Below are positions 40,257-53,056 of a stretch of DNA of 64,000 nucleotides, piece after piece. Within the stretch, counting starts at the first letter, position 1, and each line of letters opens with the position of its first letter. The notes under the pieces were generated by a model, which was given only the letters and a program-made list of their open reading frames with translations, was not told the DNA's origin and did not search any database. Position numbers and translations under genes: made by a program. The stretch lies in assembly GCA_001695595.3 (NCBI GenBank), contig MBPM02000092.1:1-64000 (forward strand), given 5' to 3'. The DNA comes from Plasmopara viticola (Eukaryota; Oomycota; Peronosporomycetes; Peronosporales; Peronosporaceae).

Positions 40257-43200
40257 CCTTTCTATCATTCTAGACGCGTGCAGACGCAATAGAGTATCAA
40301 CTAAGCGTATATTTCTCTTTTGAAGTGCTGAGTCGATCTACGGCCATAGATACGTCCTTTCTATCATTCTAGACGCGTTCAGACGCAATAGAGTAACAAC
40401 TAAGCGTATATTTGCTCTTTTGAAGTGCTGAGATGATGTACGGCCATCGATACGTCCTTTCTATCATTCTAGACGCGTGCAGACGCAATAGAGTAACACT
40501 AAGCGTATATTGCTCTTTGAAGTGCTGAGATGATCTACGGCCATCGATACGTCCTTTCTATCATTCTAGACGCGTGCAGACGCAATAGAGTAACACTAAG
40601 CGTATATTGCTCTTTGAAGTGCTGAGATGATGTACGGCCATCGATACGTCCTTTCTATCATTCTAGACGCGTGCAGACGCAATAGAGTACAACTAAGCGT
40701 ATATTGCTCTTTGAAGTGCTGAGATGATCTACGGCCATCGATACGTCCTTTCTATCATTCTAGACGCGTGCAGACGCAATAGAGTACAACTAAGCGTATA
40801 TTGCTCTTTGAAGTGCTGAGACGATCTACGGCCATCGATACGTCCTTTCTATCATTCTAGACGCGTGCAGACGCAATAGAGTAACACTAAGCGTATATTG
40901 CTCTTTGAAGTGCTGAGATGATGTACGGCCATCGATACGTCCTTTCTATCATTCTAGACGCGTGCAGACGCAATAGAGTAACAACTAAGCGTATATTTGC
41001 TCTTTTGAAGTGCTGAGATGATGTACGGCCATCGATACGTCCTTTCTATCATTCTAGACGCGTGCAGACGCAATAGAGTAACACTAAGCGTATATTGCTC
41101 TTTGAAGTGCTGAGATGATGTACGGCCATCGATACGTCCTTTCTATCATTCTAGACGCGTGCAGACGCAATAGAGTACAACTAAGCGTATATTTGCTCTT
41201 TGAAGTGCTGAGATGATACGGCCATCGATACGTCCTTTCTATCATTCTAGACGCGTGCAGACGCAATAGAGTAACACTAAGCGTATATTGCTCTTTGAAG
41301 TGCTGAGATGATGTACGGCCATCGATACGTCCTTTCTATCATTCTAGACGCGTGCAGACGCAATAGAGTAACACTAAGCGTATATTTGCTCTTTGAAGTG
41401 CTGAGATGATGTACGGCCATCGATACGTCCTTTCTATCATTCTAGACGCGTGCAGACGCAATAGAGTACAACTAAGCGTATATTGCTCTTTTGAAGTGCT
41501 GAGATGATGTACGGCCATCGATACGTCCTTTCTATCATTCTAGACGCGTGCAGACGCAATAGAGTACAACTAAGCGTATATTGCTCTTTGAAGTGCTGAG
41601 ACGATGTACGGCCATCGATACGTCCTTTCTATCATTCTAGACGCGTGCAGACGCAATAGAGTAACACTAAGCGTATATTTGCTCTTTGAAGTGCTGAGAT
41701 GATGTACGGCCATCGATACGTCCTTTCTATCATTCTAGACGCGTGCAGACGCAATAGAGTAACACTAAGCGTATATTGCTCTTTGAAGTGCTGAGATGAT
41801 CTACGGCCATCGATACGTCCTTTCTATCATTCTAGACGCGTGCAGACGCAATAGAGTACAACTAAGCGTATATTTGCTCTTTGAAGTGCTGAGATGATCT
41901 ACGGCCATCGATACGTCCTTTCTATCATTCTAGACGCGTGCAGACGCAATAGAGTACACTAAGCGTATATTTGCTCTTTGAAGTGCTGAGATGATCTACG
42001 GCCATCGATACGTCCTTTCTATCATTCTAGACGCGTGCAGACGCAATAGAGTAACACTAAGCGTATATTTGCTCTTTGAAGTGCTGAGATGATGTACGGC
42101 CATCGATACGTCCTTTCTATCATTCTAGACGCGTGCAGACGCAATAGAGTAACAACTAAGCGTATATTTGCTCTTTGAAGTGCTGAGATGATGTACGGCC
42201 ATCGATACGTCCTTTCTATCATTCTAGACGCGTGCAGACGCAATAGAGTAAACTAAGCGTATATTGCTCTTTTGAAGTGCTGAGATGATGTACGGCCATC
42301 GATACGTCCTTTCTATCATTCTAGACGCGTGCAGACGCAATAGAGTAAACTAAGCGTATATTTGCTCTTTGAAGTGCTGAGATGATGTACGGCCATCGAT
42401 ACGTCCTTTCTATCATTCTAGACGCGTGCAGACGCAATAGAGTAACACCTAAGCGTATATTTGCTCTTTGAAGTGCTGAGATGATGTACGGCCATCGATA
42501 CGTCCTTTCTATCATTCTAGACGCGTGCAGACGCAATAGAGTACAACTAAGCGTATATTTGCTCTTTGAAGTGCTGAGATGATACGGCCATCGATACGTC
42601 CTTTCTATCATTCTAGACGCGTGCAGACGCAATAGAGTAACACTAAGCGTATATTGCTCTTTTGAAGTGCTGAGATGATGTACGGCCATCGATACGTCCT
42701 TTCTATCATTCTAGACGCGTGCAGACGCAATAGAGTACACTAAGCGTATATTGCTCTTTGAAGTGCTGAGATGATGTACGGCCATCGATACGTCCTTTCT
42801 ATCATTCTAGACGCGTGCAGACGCAATAGAGTAACTAAGCGTATATTGCTCTTTTGAAGTGCTGAGATGATGTACGGCCATCGATACGTCCTTTCTATCA
42901 TTCTAGACGCGTGCAGACGCAATAGAGTACACTAAGCGTATATTTGCTCTTTGAAGTGCTGAGATGATGTACGGCCATCGATACGTCCTTTCTATCATTC
43001 TAGACGCGTGCAGACGCAATAGAGTACAACTAAGCGTATATTTGCTCTTTGAAGTGCTGAGATGATGTACGGCCATCGATACGTCCTTTCTATCATTCTA
43101 GACGCGTGCAGACGCAATAGAGTAACACTAAGCGTATATTTGCTCTTTGAAGTGCTGAGATGATGTACGGCCATCGATACGTCCTTTCTATCATTCTAGA

Positions 43201-43966
43201 CGCGTGCAGACGCAATAGAGTAACACTAAGCGTATATTGCTCTTTTGAAGTGCTGAGATGATGTACGGCCATCGATACGTCCTTTCTATCATTCTAGACG
43301 CGTGCAGACGCAATAGAGTAACACTAAGCGTATATTGCTCTTTTGAAGTGCTGAGATGATGTACGGCCATCGATACGTCCTTTCTATCATTCTAGACGCG
43401 TGCAGACGCAATAGAGTAACACTAAGCGTATATTGCTCTTTGAAGTGCTGAGATGATGTACGGCCATCGATACGTCCTTTCTATCATTCTAGACGCGTGC
43501 AGACGCAATAGAGTAACACTAAGCGTATATTGCTCTTTGAAGTGCTGAGATGATGTACGGCCATCGATACGTCCTTTCTATCATTCTAGACGCGTGCAGA
43601 CGCAATAGAGTAACACTAAGCGTATATTTGCTCTTTTGAAGTGCTGAGATGATGTACGGCCATCGATACGTCCTTTCTATCATTCTAGACGCGTGCAGAC
43701 GCAATAGAGTAACACTAAGCGTATATTTGCTCTTTGAAGTGCTGAGATGATGTACGGCCATCGATACGTCCTTTCTATCATTCTAGACGCGTGCAGACGC
43801 AATAGAGTAACACTAAGCGTATATTTGCTCTTTGAAGTGCTGAGATGATGTACGGCCATCGATACGTCCTTTCTATCATTCTAGACGCGTGCAGACGCAA
43901 TAGAGTAACACTAAGCGTATATTTGCTCTATTGAAGTGCTGAGATGATCTACGGCCATAGATACGT

Positions 43967-44026
43967 CCTTTCTATCATTCTAGACGCGTGCAGACGCAAT
44001 AGAGTAAGCGTATACCATCGATACGT
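43967..44026 (+). repeat. Truncated 60-bp monomer
   Basis: This is the shortest copy I found. GAGTAAGCGTATA joins CCATCGATACG, removing the segment from TTTGCTC to ACGG; AACACC is also lost before AAGCG. The flanking copies carry the unusual CTCTATTG and GCTACTTTG, so the neighbourhood is more altered than average. Confidence 0.9.
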
Positions 44027-46384
44027 CCTTTCTATCATTCTAGACGCGTGCAGACGCAATAGAGTAACAACTAAGCGTATATTTGCTACTTTGAAGTGCT
44101 GAGACGATGTACGGCCATAGATACGTCCTTTCTATCATTCTAGACGCGTGCAGACGCAATAGAGTAACACTAAGCGTATATTGCTCTTTGAAGTGCTGAG
44201 ATGATGTACGGCCATCGATACGTCCTTTCTATCATTCTAGACGCGTGCAGACGCAATAGAGTAACACTAAGCGTATATTGCTCTTTGAAGTGCTGAGATG
44301 ATCTACGGCCATTAATACGTCCTTTCTATCATTCTAGACGCGTGCAGACGCAATAGAGTAACACTAAGCGTATATTGCTCTTTGAAGTGCTGAGATGATG
44401 TACGGCCATCGATACGTCCTTTCTATCATTCTAGACGCGTGCAGACGCAATAGAGTAACTAAGCGTATATTTGCTCTTTGAAGTGCTGAGATGATTACGG
44501 CCATCGATACGTCCTTTCTATCATTCTAGACGCGTGCAGACGCAATAGAGTACAACTAAGCGTATATTGCTCTTTGAAGTGCTGAGATGATGTACGGCCA
44601 TCGATACTTCCTTTCTATCATTCTAGACGCGTGCAGACGCAATAGAGTAACAACTAAGCGTATATTTGCTCTTTGAAGTGCTGAGATGATGTACGGCCAT
44701 CGATACGTCCTTTCTATCATTCTAGACGCGTGCAGACGCAATAGAGTAACACCTAAGCGTATATTTGCTCTTTGAAGTGCTGAGATGATGTACGGCCATC
44801 GATACGTCCTTTCTATCATTCTAGACGCGTGCAGACGCAATAGAGTAACACTAAGCGTATATTTGCTCTTTTGAAGTGCTGAGATGATCTACGGCCATCG
44901 ATACGTCCTTTCTATCATTCTAGACGCGTGCAGACGCAATAGAGTAACACTAAGCGTATATTGCTCTTTTGAAGTGCTGAGATGATGTACGGCCATCGAT
45001 ACGTCCTTTCTATCATTCTAGACGCGTGCAGACGCAATAGAGTAACACTAAGCGTATATTGCTCTTTGAAGTGCTGAGATGATGTACGGCCATCGATACG
45101 TCCTTTCTATCATTCTAGACGCGTGCAGACGCAATAGAGTAACACTAAGCGTATATTGCTCTTTGAAGTGCTGAGATGATGTACGGCCATCGATACGTCC
45201 TTTCTATCATTCTAGACGCGTGCAGACGCAATAGAGTAAACTAAGCGTATATTGCTCTTTGAAGTGCTGAGATGATGTACGGCCATCGATACGTCCTTTC
45301 TATCATTCTAGACGCGTGCAGACGCAATAGAGTAACACCTAAGCGTATATTGCTCTTTGAAGTGCTGAGATGATGTACGGCCATCGATACGTCCTTTCTA
45401 TCATTCTAGACGCGTGCAGACGCAATAGAGTAACACCTAAGCGTATATTGCTCTTTTGAAGTGCTGAGATGATGTACGGCCATCGATACGTCCTTTCTAT
45501 CATTCTAGACGCGTGCAGACGCAATAGAGTAACACTAAGCGTATATTTGCTCTTTGAAGTGCTGAGATGATGTACGGCCATCGATACGTCCTTTCTATCA
45601 TTCTAGACGCGTGCAGACGCAATAGAGTACAACTAAGCGTATATTGCTCTTTGAAGTGCTGAGATGATGTACGGCCATCGATACGTCCTTTCTATCATTC
45701 TAGACGCGTGCAGACGCAATAGAGTACACTAAGCGTATATTTGCTCTTTGAAGTGCTGAGATGATGTACGGCCATCGATACGTCCTTTCTATCATTCTAG
45801 ACGCGTGCAGACGCAATAGAGTACACTAAGCGTATATTGCTCTTTGAAGTGCTGAGATGATGTACGGCCATCGATACGTCCTTTCTATCATTCTAGACGC
45901 GTGCAGACGCAATAGAGTAACACCTAAGCGTATATTGCTCTTTGAAGTGCTGAGATGATGTACGGCCATCGATACGTTTTTTCTATCATTCTAGACGCGT
46001 GCAGACGCAATAGAGTAACACCTAAGCGTATAGTTGCTCTTTTGAAGTGCTGAGATGATGTACGGCCATCGATACGTCCTTTCTATCATTCTAGACGCGT
46101 GCAGACGCAATAGAGTAACACCTAAGCGTATATTTGCTCTTTTGAAGTGCTGAGATGATGTACGGCCATCGATACGTCCTTTCTATCATTCTAGACGCGT
46201 GCAGACGCAATAGAGTCACAACTAAGCGTATATTTGCTCTTTGGAAGTGCTGAGACGATGTACGGCCATCGATACGTCCTTTCTATCATTCTAGACGCGT
46301 GCAGACGCAATAGAGTAACAACTAAGCGTATATTTGCTCTTTTGAAGTGCTGAGATGATGTACGGCCATCGATACGTCCTTTCT

Positions 46385-46490
46385 ATCATTCTAGACGCGT
46401 GCAGACGCAACAGAGTCACAACCTTAGCATATAGTTGCTCTTTTGAAGTGCTGAGATGATGTACGGCCATCGATACGTTCTTTCTATCAT
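46385..46490 (+). repeat. Second monomer with CAACAGAG and AGCATATA
   Basis: The copy reads GCAACAGAGTCACAACCTTAGCATATAGTTGC, and the following core begins CGTTCTTTC instead of CGTCCTTTC. It shares two rare changes with the copy near 37.25 kb. The GTATAGTTGC plus CGTTCTTTC pairing also occurs near 35.51-35.55 kb. Confidence 0.78.
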
Positions 46491-46974
46491 TCTAGACGCG
46501 TGCAGACGCAATAGAGTAACACTAAGCGTATATTTGCTCTTTGAAGTGCTGAGATGATGTACGGCCATCGATACGTCCTTTCTATCATTCTAGACGCGTG
46601 CAGACGCAATAGAGTAACAACTAAGCGTATATTGCTCTTTGAAGTGCTGAGATGATGTACGGCCATCGATACGTCCTTTCTATCATTCTAGACGCGTGCA
46701 GACGCAATAGATGTACAACTAAGCGTATATTTGCTCTTTGGAAGTGCTGAGATGATGTACGGCCATAGATACGTCCTTTCTATCATTCTAGACGCGTGCA
46801 GACGCAATAGAGTAACACCTAAGCGTATATATGCTCTTTGGAAGTGCTGAGATGATCTACGGCCATAGATACGTCCTTTCTATCATTCTAGACGCGTGCA
46901 GACGCAATAGAGTAACACCTAAGCGTATATTTGCTCTTTTGAAGTGCTGAGATGATGTACGGCCATCGATACGT

Positions 46975-47081
46975 CCTTTCTATCATTCTAGACGCGTGCA
47001 GACGCAATAGAGTAACACCTAAGCGTATATTGCTCTTTTGCTGAGAGTGGCCATGAGATGATGTGACGGCCATCGATACGT
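46975..47081 (+). repeat. Expanded and rearranged 107-bp monomer
   Basis: After TTGCTCTTTT the sequence reads GCTGAGAGTGGCCAT, then GAGATGATGTGACGGCCAT. The segment CTGAGA...GGCCAT is therefore partly duplicated and scrambled. The next copy is also divergent (CAATAAAGAAACAACTTAGCG). It could be a replication or repair scar, or an assembly fault. Confidence 0.85.
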
Positions 47082-50000
47082 CCTTTCTATCATTCTAGAC
47101 GCGTGCAGACGCAATAAAGAAACAACTTAGCGTATATTTGCTCTTTGAAGTGCTGAGATGATGTACGGCCATAGATACGTCCTTTCTATCATTCTAGACG
47201 CGTGCAGACGCAATAGAGTAACACTAAGCGTATATTTGCTCTTTGAAGTGCTGAGATGATGTACGGCCATCGATACGTCCTTTCTATCATTCTAGACGCG
47301 TGCAGACGCAATAGAGTCACAACTAAGCGTATATTTGCTCTTTGAAGTGCTGAGATGATGTACGGCCATCGATACGTCCTTTCTATCATTCTAGACGCGT
47401 GCAGACGCAATAGAGTAACACTAAGCGTATATTGCTCTTTTGAAGTGCTGAGATGATGTACGGCCATCGATACGTCCTTTCTATCATTCTAGACGCGTGC
47501 AGACGCAATAGAGTAACACTAAGCGTATATTGCTCTTTGAAGTGCTGAGATGATGTACGGCCATCGATACGTCCTTTCTATCATTCTAGACGCGTGCAGA
47601 CGCAATAGAGTAAACCTAAGCGTATATTGCTCTTTGAAGTGCTGAGATGATGTACGGCCATCGATACGTCCTTTCTATCATTCTAGACGCGTGCAGACGC
47701 AATAGAGTAACACCTAAGCGTATATTGCTCTTTTGAAGTGCTGAGATGATGTACGGCCATCGATACGTCCTTTCTATCATTCTAGACGCGTGCAGACGCA
47801 ATAGAGTAACACCTAAGCGTATATTGCTCTTTGAAGTGCTGAGATGATCTACGGCCATCGATACGTCCTTTCTATCATTCTAGACGCGTGCAGACGCAAT
47901 AGAGTAACAACTAAGCGTATATTGCTCTTTTGAAGTGCTGAGATGATGTACGGCCATCGATACGTCCTTTCTATCATTCTAGACGCGTGCAGACGCAATA
48001 GAGTAACACCTAAGCGTATATTGCTCTTTTGAAGTGCTGAGATGATGTACGGCCATCGATACGTCCTTTCTATCATTCTAGACGCGTGCAGACGCAATAG
48101 AGTAACACTAAGCGTATATTTGCTCTTTGAAGTGCTGAGATGATGTACGGCCATCGATACGTCCTTTCTATCATTCTAGACGCGTGCAGACGCAATAGAG
48201 TAACACTAAGCGTATATTGCTCTTTGAAGTGCTGAGATGATGTACGGCCATCGATACGTCCTTTCTATCATTCTAGACGCGTGCAGACGCAATAGAGTAA
48301 CAACTAAGCGTATATTTGCTCTTTTGAAGTGCTGAGATGATCTACGGCCATCGATACGTCCTTTCTATCATTCTAGACGCGTGCAGACGCAATAGAGTAA
48401 CAACTAAGCGTATATTGCTCTTTTGAAGTGCTGAGATGATGTACGGCCATCGATACGTCCTTTCTATCATTCTAGACGCGTGCAGACGCAATAGAGTAAC
48501 ACCTAAGCGTATATTTGCTCTTTTGAAGTGCTGAGATGATGTACGGCCATCGATACGTCCTTTCTATCATTCTAGACGCGTGCAGACGCAATAGAGTACA
48601 CTAAGCGTATATTTGCTCTTTTGAAGTGCTGAGATGATGTACGGCCATCGATACGTCCTTTCTATCATTCTAGACGCGTGCAGACGCAATAGAGTAACAA
48701 CTAAGCCTATATTGCTCTTTGAAGTGCTGAGACGATGTACGGCCATCGATACGTCCTTTCTATCATTCTAGACGCGTGCAGACGCAATAGAGTACAACTA
48801 AGCGTATATTGCTCTTTTGAAGTGCTGAGATGATGTACGGCCATCGATACGTCCTTTCTATCATTCTAGACGCGTGCAGACGCAATAGAGTACAACTAAG
48901 CGTATATTGCTCTTTGAAGTGCTGAGATGATCTACGGCCATCGATACGTCCTTTCTATCATTCTAGACGCGTGCAGACGCAATAGAGTAACACCTAAGCG
49001 TATATTTGCTTTTTGAAGTGCTGAGATGATGTACGGCCATCGATACGTCCTTTCTATCATTCTAGACGCGTGCAGACGCAATAGAGTACACTAAGCGTAT
49101 ATTTGCTCTTTGAAGTGCTGAGATGATCTACGGCCATAGATACGTCCTTTCTATCATTCTAGACGCGTGCAGACGCAATAGAGTACAACTAAGCGTATAT
49201 TGCTCTTTGAAGTGCTGAGATGATCTACGGCCATCGATACGTCCTTTCTATCATTCTAGACGCGTGCAGACGCAATAGAGTAACACCTAAGCGTATATTG
49301 CTCTTTGAAGTGCTGAGATGATCTACGGCCATCGATACGTCCTTTCTATCATTCTAGACGCGTGCAGACGCAATAGAGTAACACCTAAGCGTATATTGCT
49401 CTTTTGAAGTGCTGAGATGATGTACGGCCATCGATACGTCCTTTCTATCATTCTAGACGCGTGCAGACGCAATAGAGTAACACCTAAGCGTATATTGCTC
49501 TTTGAAGTGCTGAGATGATGTACGGCCATCGATACGTCCTTTCTATCATTCTAGACGCGTGCAGACGCAATAGAGTAACACTAAGCGTATATTGCTCTTT
49601 GAAGTGCTGAGATGATGTACGGCCATCGATACGTCCTTTCTATCATTCTAGACGCGTGCAGACGCAATAGAGTAAACCTAAGCGTATATTGCTCTTTTGA
49701 AGTGCTGAGATGATGTACGGCCATCGATACGTCCTTTCTATCATTCTAGACGCGTGCAGACGCAATAGAGTAACACCTAAGCGTATATTCTTTTGAAGTG
49801 CTGAGATGATGTACGGCCATCGATACGTCCTTTCTATCATTCTAGACGCGTGCAGACGCAATAGAGTAACACCTAAGCGTATATTGCTCTTTGAAGTGCT
49901 GAGATGATGTACGGCCATCGATACGTCCTTTCTATCATTCTAGACGCGTGCAGACGCAATAGAGTAACACTAAGCGTATATTGCTCTTTGAAGTGCTGAG

Positions 50001-52956
50001 AGGATGTACGGCCATAGATACGTCCTTTCTATCATTCTAGACGCGTGCAGACGCAATAGAGTAACACTAAGCGTATATTGCTCTTTGAAGTGCTGAGATG
50101 ATGTACGGCCATCGATACGTCCTTTCTATCATTCTAGACGCGTGCAGACGCAATAGAGTAACACCTAAGCGTATATTGCTCTTTGAAGTGCTGAGATGAT
50201 GTACGGCCATCGATACGTCCTTTCTATCATTCTAGACGCGTGCAGACGCAATAGAGTAACACTAAGCGTATATTTGCTCTTTGGAAGTGCTGAGACGATC
50301 TACGGCCATAGATACGTCCTTTCTATCATTCTAGACGCGTGCAGACGCAATAGAGTAACGACTAAGCGTATATTTGCTCTTTGGAAGTGCTGAGATGATC
50401 TACGGCCATAGATACGTCCTTTCTATCATTCTAGACGCGTGCAGACGCAATAGAGTACAACTAAGCGTATATTGCTCTTTTGAAGTGCTGAGATGATCTA
50501 CGGCCATAGATACGTCCTTTCTATCATTCTAGACGCGTGCAGACGCAATAGAGTAACAACTAAGCGTATATTGCTCTTTGAAGTGCTGAGATGATGTACG
50601 GCCATCGATACGTCCTTTCTATCATTCTAGACGCGTGCAGACGCAATAGAGTAACACCTAAGCGTATATTGCTCTTTTGAAGTGCTGAGATGATGTACGG
50701 CCATCGATACGTCCTTTCTATCATTCTAGACGCGTGCAGACGCAATAGAGTACAACTAAGCGTATATTGCTCTTTGAAGTGCTGAGATGATGTACGGCCA
50801 TCGATACGTCCTTTCTATCATTCTAGACGCGTGCAGACGCAATAGAGTAACACTAAGCGTATATTGCTCTTTGAAGTGCTGAGATGATGTACGGCCATCG
50901 ATACGTCCTTTCTATCATTCTAGACGCGTGCAGACGCAATAGAGTAACAACTAAGCGTATATTGCTCTTTGAAGTGCTGAGATGATGTACGGCCATCGAT
51001 ACGTCCTTTCTATCATTCTAGACGCGTGCAGACGCAATAGAGTAACACCTAAGCGTATATTGCTCTTTGAAGTGCTGAGATGATGTACGGCCATCGATAC
51101 GTCCTTTCTATCATTCTAGACGCGTGCAGACGCAATAGAGTAAACTAAGCGTATATTGCTCTTTGAAGTGCTGAGATGATGTACGGCCATCGATACGTCC
51201 TTTCTATCATTCTAGACGCGTGCAGACGCAATAGAGTAACTAAGCGTATATTGCTCTTTGAAGTGCTGAGATGATGTACGGCCATCGATACGTCCTTTCT
51301 ATCATTCTAGACGCGTGCAGACGCAATAGAGTAACACCTAAGCGTATATTGCTCTTTTGAAGTGCTGAGATGATGTACGGCCATCGATACGTCCTTTCTA
51401 TCATTCTAGACGCGTGCAGACGCAATAGAGTCACAACTAAGCGTATATTGCTCTTTGAAGTGCTGAGATGATCTACGGCCATCGATACGTCCTTTCTATC
51501 ATTCTAGACGCGTGCAGACGCAATAGAGTAACACTAAGCGTATATTGCTCTTTGAAGTGCTGAGATGATCTACGGCCATCGATACGTCCTTTCTATCATT
51601 CTAGACGCGTGCAGACGCAATAGAGTACAACTAAGCGTATATTGCTCTTTGAAGTGCTGAGATGATCTACGGCCATAGATACGTCCTTTCTATTATTCTA
51701 GACGCGTGCAGACGCAATAGAGTAACACCTAAGCGTATATTGCTCTTTTGAAGTGCTGAGATGATGTACGGCCATCGATACGTCCTTTCTATCATTCTAG
51801 ACGCGTGCAGACGCAATAGAGTAACACTAAGCGTATATTGCTCTTTGAAGTGCTGAGATGATGTACGGCCATCGATACGTCCTTTCTATCATTCTAGACG
51901 CGTGCAGACGCAATAGAGTAACAACTAAGCGTATTTGCTCTTTGAAGTGCTGAGATGATGTACGGCCATCGATACGTCCTTTCTATCATTCTAGACGCGT
52001 GCAGACGCAATAGAGTAACACTAAGCGTATATTGCTCTTTTGAAGTGCTGAGATGATGTACGGCCATCGATACGTCCTTTCTATCATTCTAGACGCGTGC
52101 AGACGCAATAGAGTAACACCTAAGCGTATATTGCTCTTTTGAAGTGCTGAGATGATGTACGGCCATCGATACGTCCTTTCTATCATTCTAGACGCGTGCA
52201 GACGCAATAGAGTACAACTAAGCGTATATGCTCTTTGAAGTGCTGAGATGATGTACGGCCATCGATACGTCCTTTCTATCATTCTAGACGCGTGCAGACG
52301 CAATAGAGTAACACTAAGCGTATATTGCTCTTTGAAGTGCTGAGATGATACGGCCATCGATACGTCCTTTCTATCATTCTAGACGCGTGCAGACGCAATA
52401 GAGTAACACCTAAGCGTATATTGCTCTTTGAAGTGCTGAGATGATGTACGGCCATAGATACGTCCTTTCTATCATTCTAGACGCGTGCAGACGCAATAGA
52501 GTAACACTAAGCGTATATTGCTCTTTGAAGTGCTGAGATGATGTACGGCCATCGATACGTCCTTTCTATCATTCTAGACGCGTGCAGACGCAATAGAGTA
52601 ACACTAAGCGTATATTGCTCTTTTGAAGTGCTGAGATGATGTACGGCCATCGATACGTCCTTTCTATCATTCTAGACGCGTGCAGACGCAATAGAGTAAC
52701 AACTAAGCGTATATTTGCTCTTTTGAAGTGCTGAGATGATGTACGGCCATCGATACGTCCTTTCTATCATTCTAGACGCGTGCAGACGCAATAGAGTCAC
52801 AACTAAGCGTATATTTGCTCTCTTGAAGTGCTGAGACGATCTACGGCCATAGATACGTCCTTTCTATCATTCTAGACGCGTGCAGACGCAATAGAGTAAC
52901 AACTAAGCGTATATTGCTCTTTGAAGTGCTGAGATGATCAACGGCCATGAATACGT

Positions 52957-53056
52957 CGTTTCTATCATTCTAGACGCGTGCAGACGCGCTAGAGTCACAA
53001 CAAAACGTATATATTCTCTTTTGAAGTGCTGGGATGATGTACGGCCATAGATACGT
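52957..53056 (+). repeat. Divergent monomer of the CGTTTC subtype
   Basis: The copy reads TACGTCGTTTC at its start, GCGCTAGAGTCACAACAAAACG in place of GCAATAGAGT...TAAGCG, then GTATATATTCTC and GTGCTGGGATG. A relative starts at 55103 (TCGTTTC, GCACTAGAG, CACAACAAAGCG, ATTCTC). This concentration of changes in the normally invariant core is unusual in the array. Confidence 0.85.

Larger units (their letters stand above)
36951..53000. repeat. Array zone 4: type A with short variants and divergent copies
   Basis: Type A still dominates, but the shorter CTCTTTGAAG form and GATGATCTAC hybrids are commoner than in the preceding block. Isolated divergent monomers occur near 37.25 kb (GATGCAACAGAG, AGCATATA), 40.2 kb (short), 43.97 kb (60-bp copy), 46.41 kb (CAACAGAG, AGCATATA), 47.0-47.13 kb (107-bp copy followed by an altered copy) and 52.95 kb (TACGTCGTTTC). 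No gene is present. Confidence 0.85.
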
